A DNA stretch of 64,000 bases from Kroppenstedtia guangzhouensis (lineage in GTDB: Bacteria > Bacillota > Bacilli > Thermoactinomycetales > DSM-45169), in contig NZ_BMEX01000007.1 of NCBI RefSeq assembly GCF_014637345.1, forward strand, positions 62,001-126,000. The letters are read 5' to 3'. The number at the start of each line of letters is the position of its first letter. The first letter of the stretch is position 1. Below the pieces are notes generated by a model. The model saw only the letters and a list, made by a program, of their open reading frames with translations. It was not told the DNA's origin and ran no database searches. This document shows positions 63,996-64,000 of this stretch, piece by piece. The position numbers and the translations under genes were made by a program.

Positions 63996-64000
63996 GTATA

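Overview
The window looks like the chromosome of a Gram-positive, spore-former-type Bacillota, most likely a Bacilli lineage near Thermoactinomycetaceae (inference from protein character, moderately high GC and gene order; no rRNA is present to confirm it). Gene order follows the Bacillus subtilis blocks tex-sprT, tsaE-tsaB-rimI-tsaD-ydiF, rex-tatC-groES-groEL, and yeaC-yeaD-yebA-guaA-pbuG, with other modules inserted between them.

Layout. 1-9 kb: truncated nadE, tex, an M23 peptidase, a SprT-like protein, a decayed EamA transporter, a thioredoxin-like protein and a HIBADH-family dehydrogenase. 9-11.5 kb: one long ORF that joins an MFS transporter to an MltG-type transglycosylase, followed by a candidate structured RNA. 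11.8-20.5 kb: molybdenum cofactor genes (moeB, a moaD-moaE fusion, a moeA-PBP fusion, moaA, moaC, mogA/moaB) interrupted by a Bax-inhibitor-1 protein and hisC. 20.7-23 kb: secreted M15 peptidase and 12 tRNA genes in two groups. 23-26 kb: t6A synthesis genes and rimI, followed by a tight cluster of DnaA boxes. 26-32 kb: a large membrane phosphatase-like protein and the 5-oxoprolinase genes pxpB-pxpA-pxpC-ycsI. 32-37 kb: two lipoproteins (one with a VWA domain), ABC-F ydiF, 5-formyl-THF cyclo-ligase and an Asp23 protein. 38-43.7 kb: a MoeA-like protein, rex, tatC, CIRCE-controlled groES-groEL and a CDGSH protein. 43.7-51 kb: a chitobiose/cellobiose-type PTS operon with a clear sigma-54 promoter and its LevR-type activator. 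51-64 kb: a frameshifted DUF4097 lipoprotein, membrane protein, hsp20, moxR-DUF58-transglutaminase, a CDF transporter, and guanine-riboswitch-controlled guaA-pbuG.

The most unusual structure is not a gene. A dispersed imperfect palindrome of about 132-154 bp (seven copies; one more is interrupted by a second repeat) carries near-identical terminal inverted repeats flanked by TA. In five copies that TA is the first two bases of a neighbouring gene's stop codon, and a sixth, degenerate copy also begins at a stop codon. It resembles a TA-targeting MITE whose first base (G or A) regenerates TAG or TAA on insertion. A second repeat of about 50-60 bp occurs three times, once nested inside a copy of the first. 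Other leads are the MFS-MltG fusion, the DnaA-box cluster, and the 11.3-11.5 kb RNA candidate.
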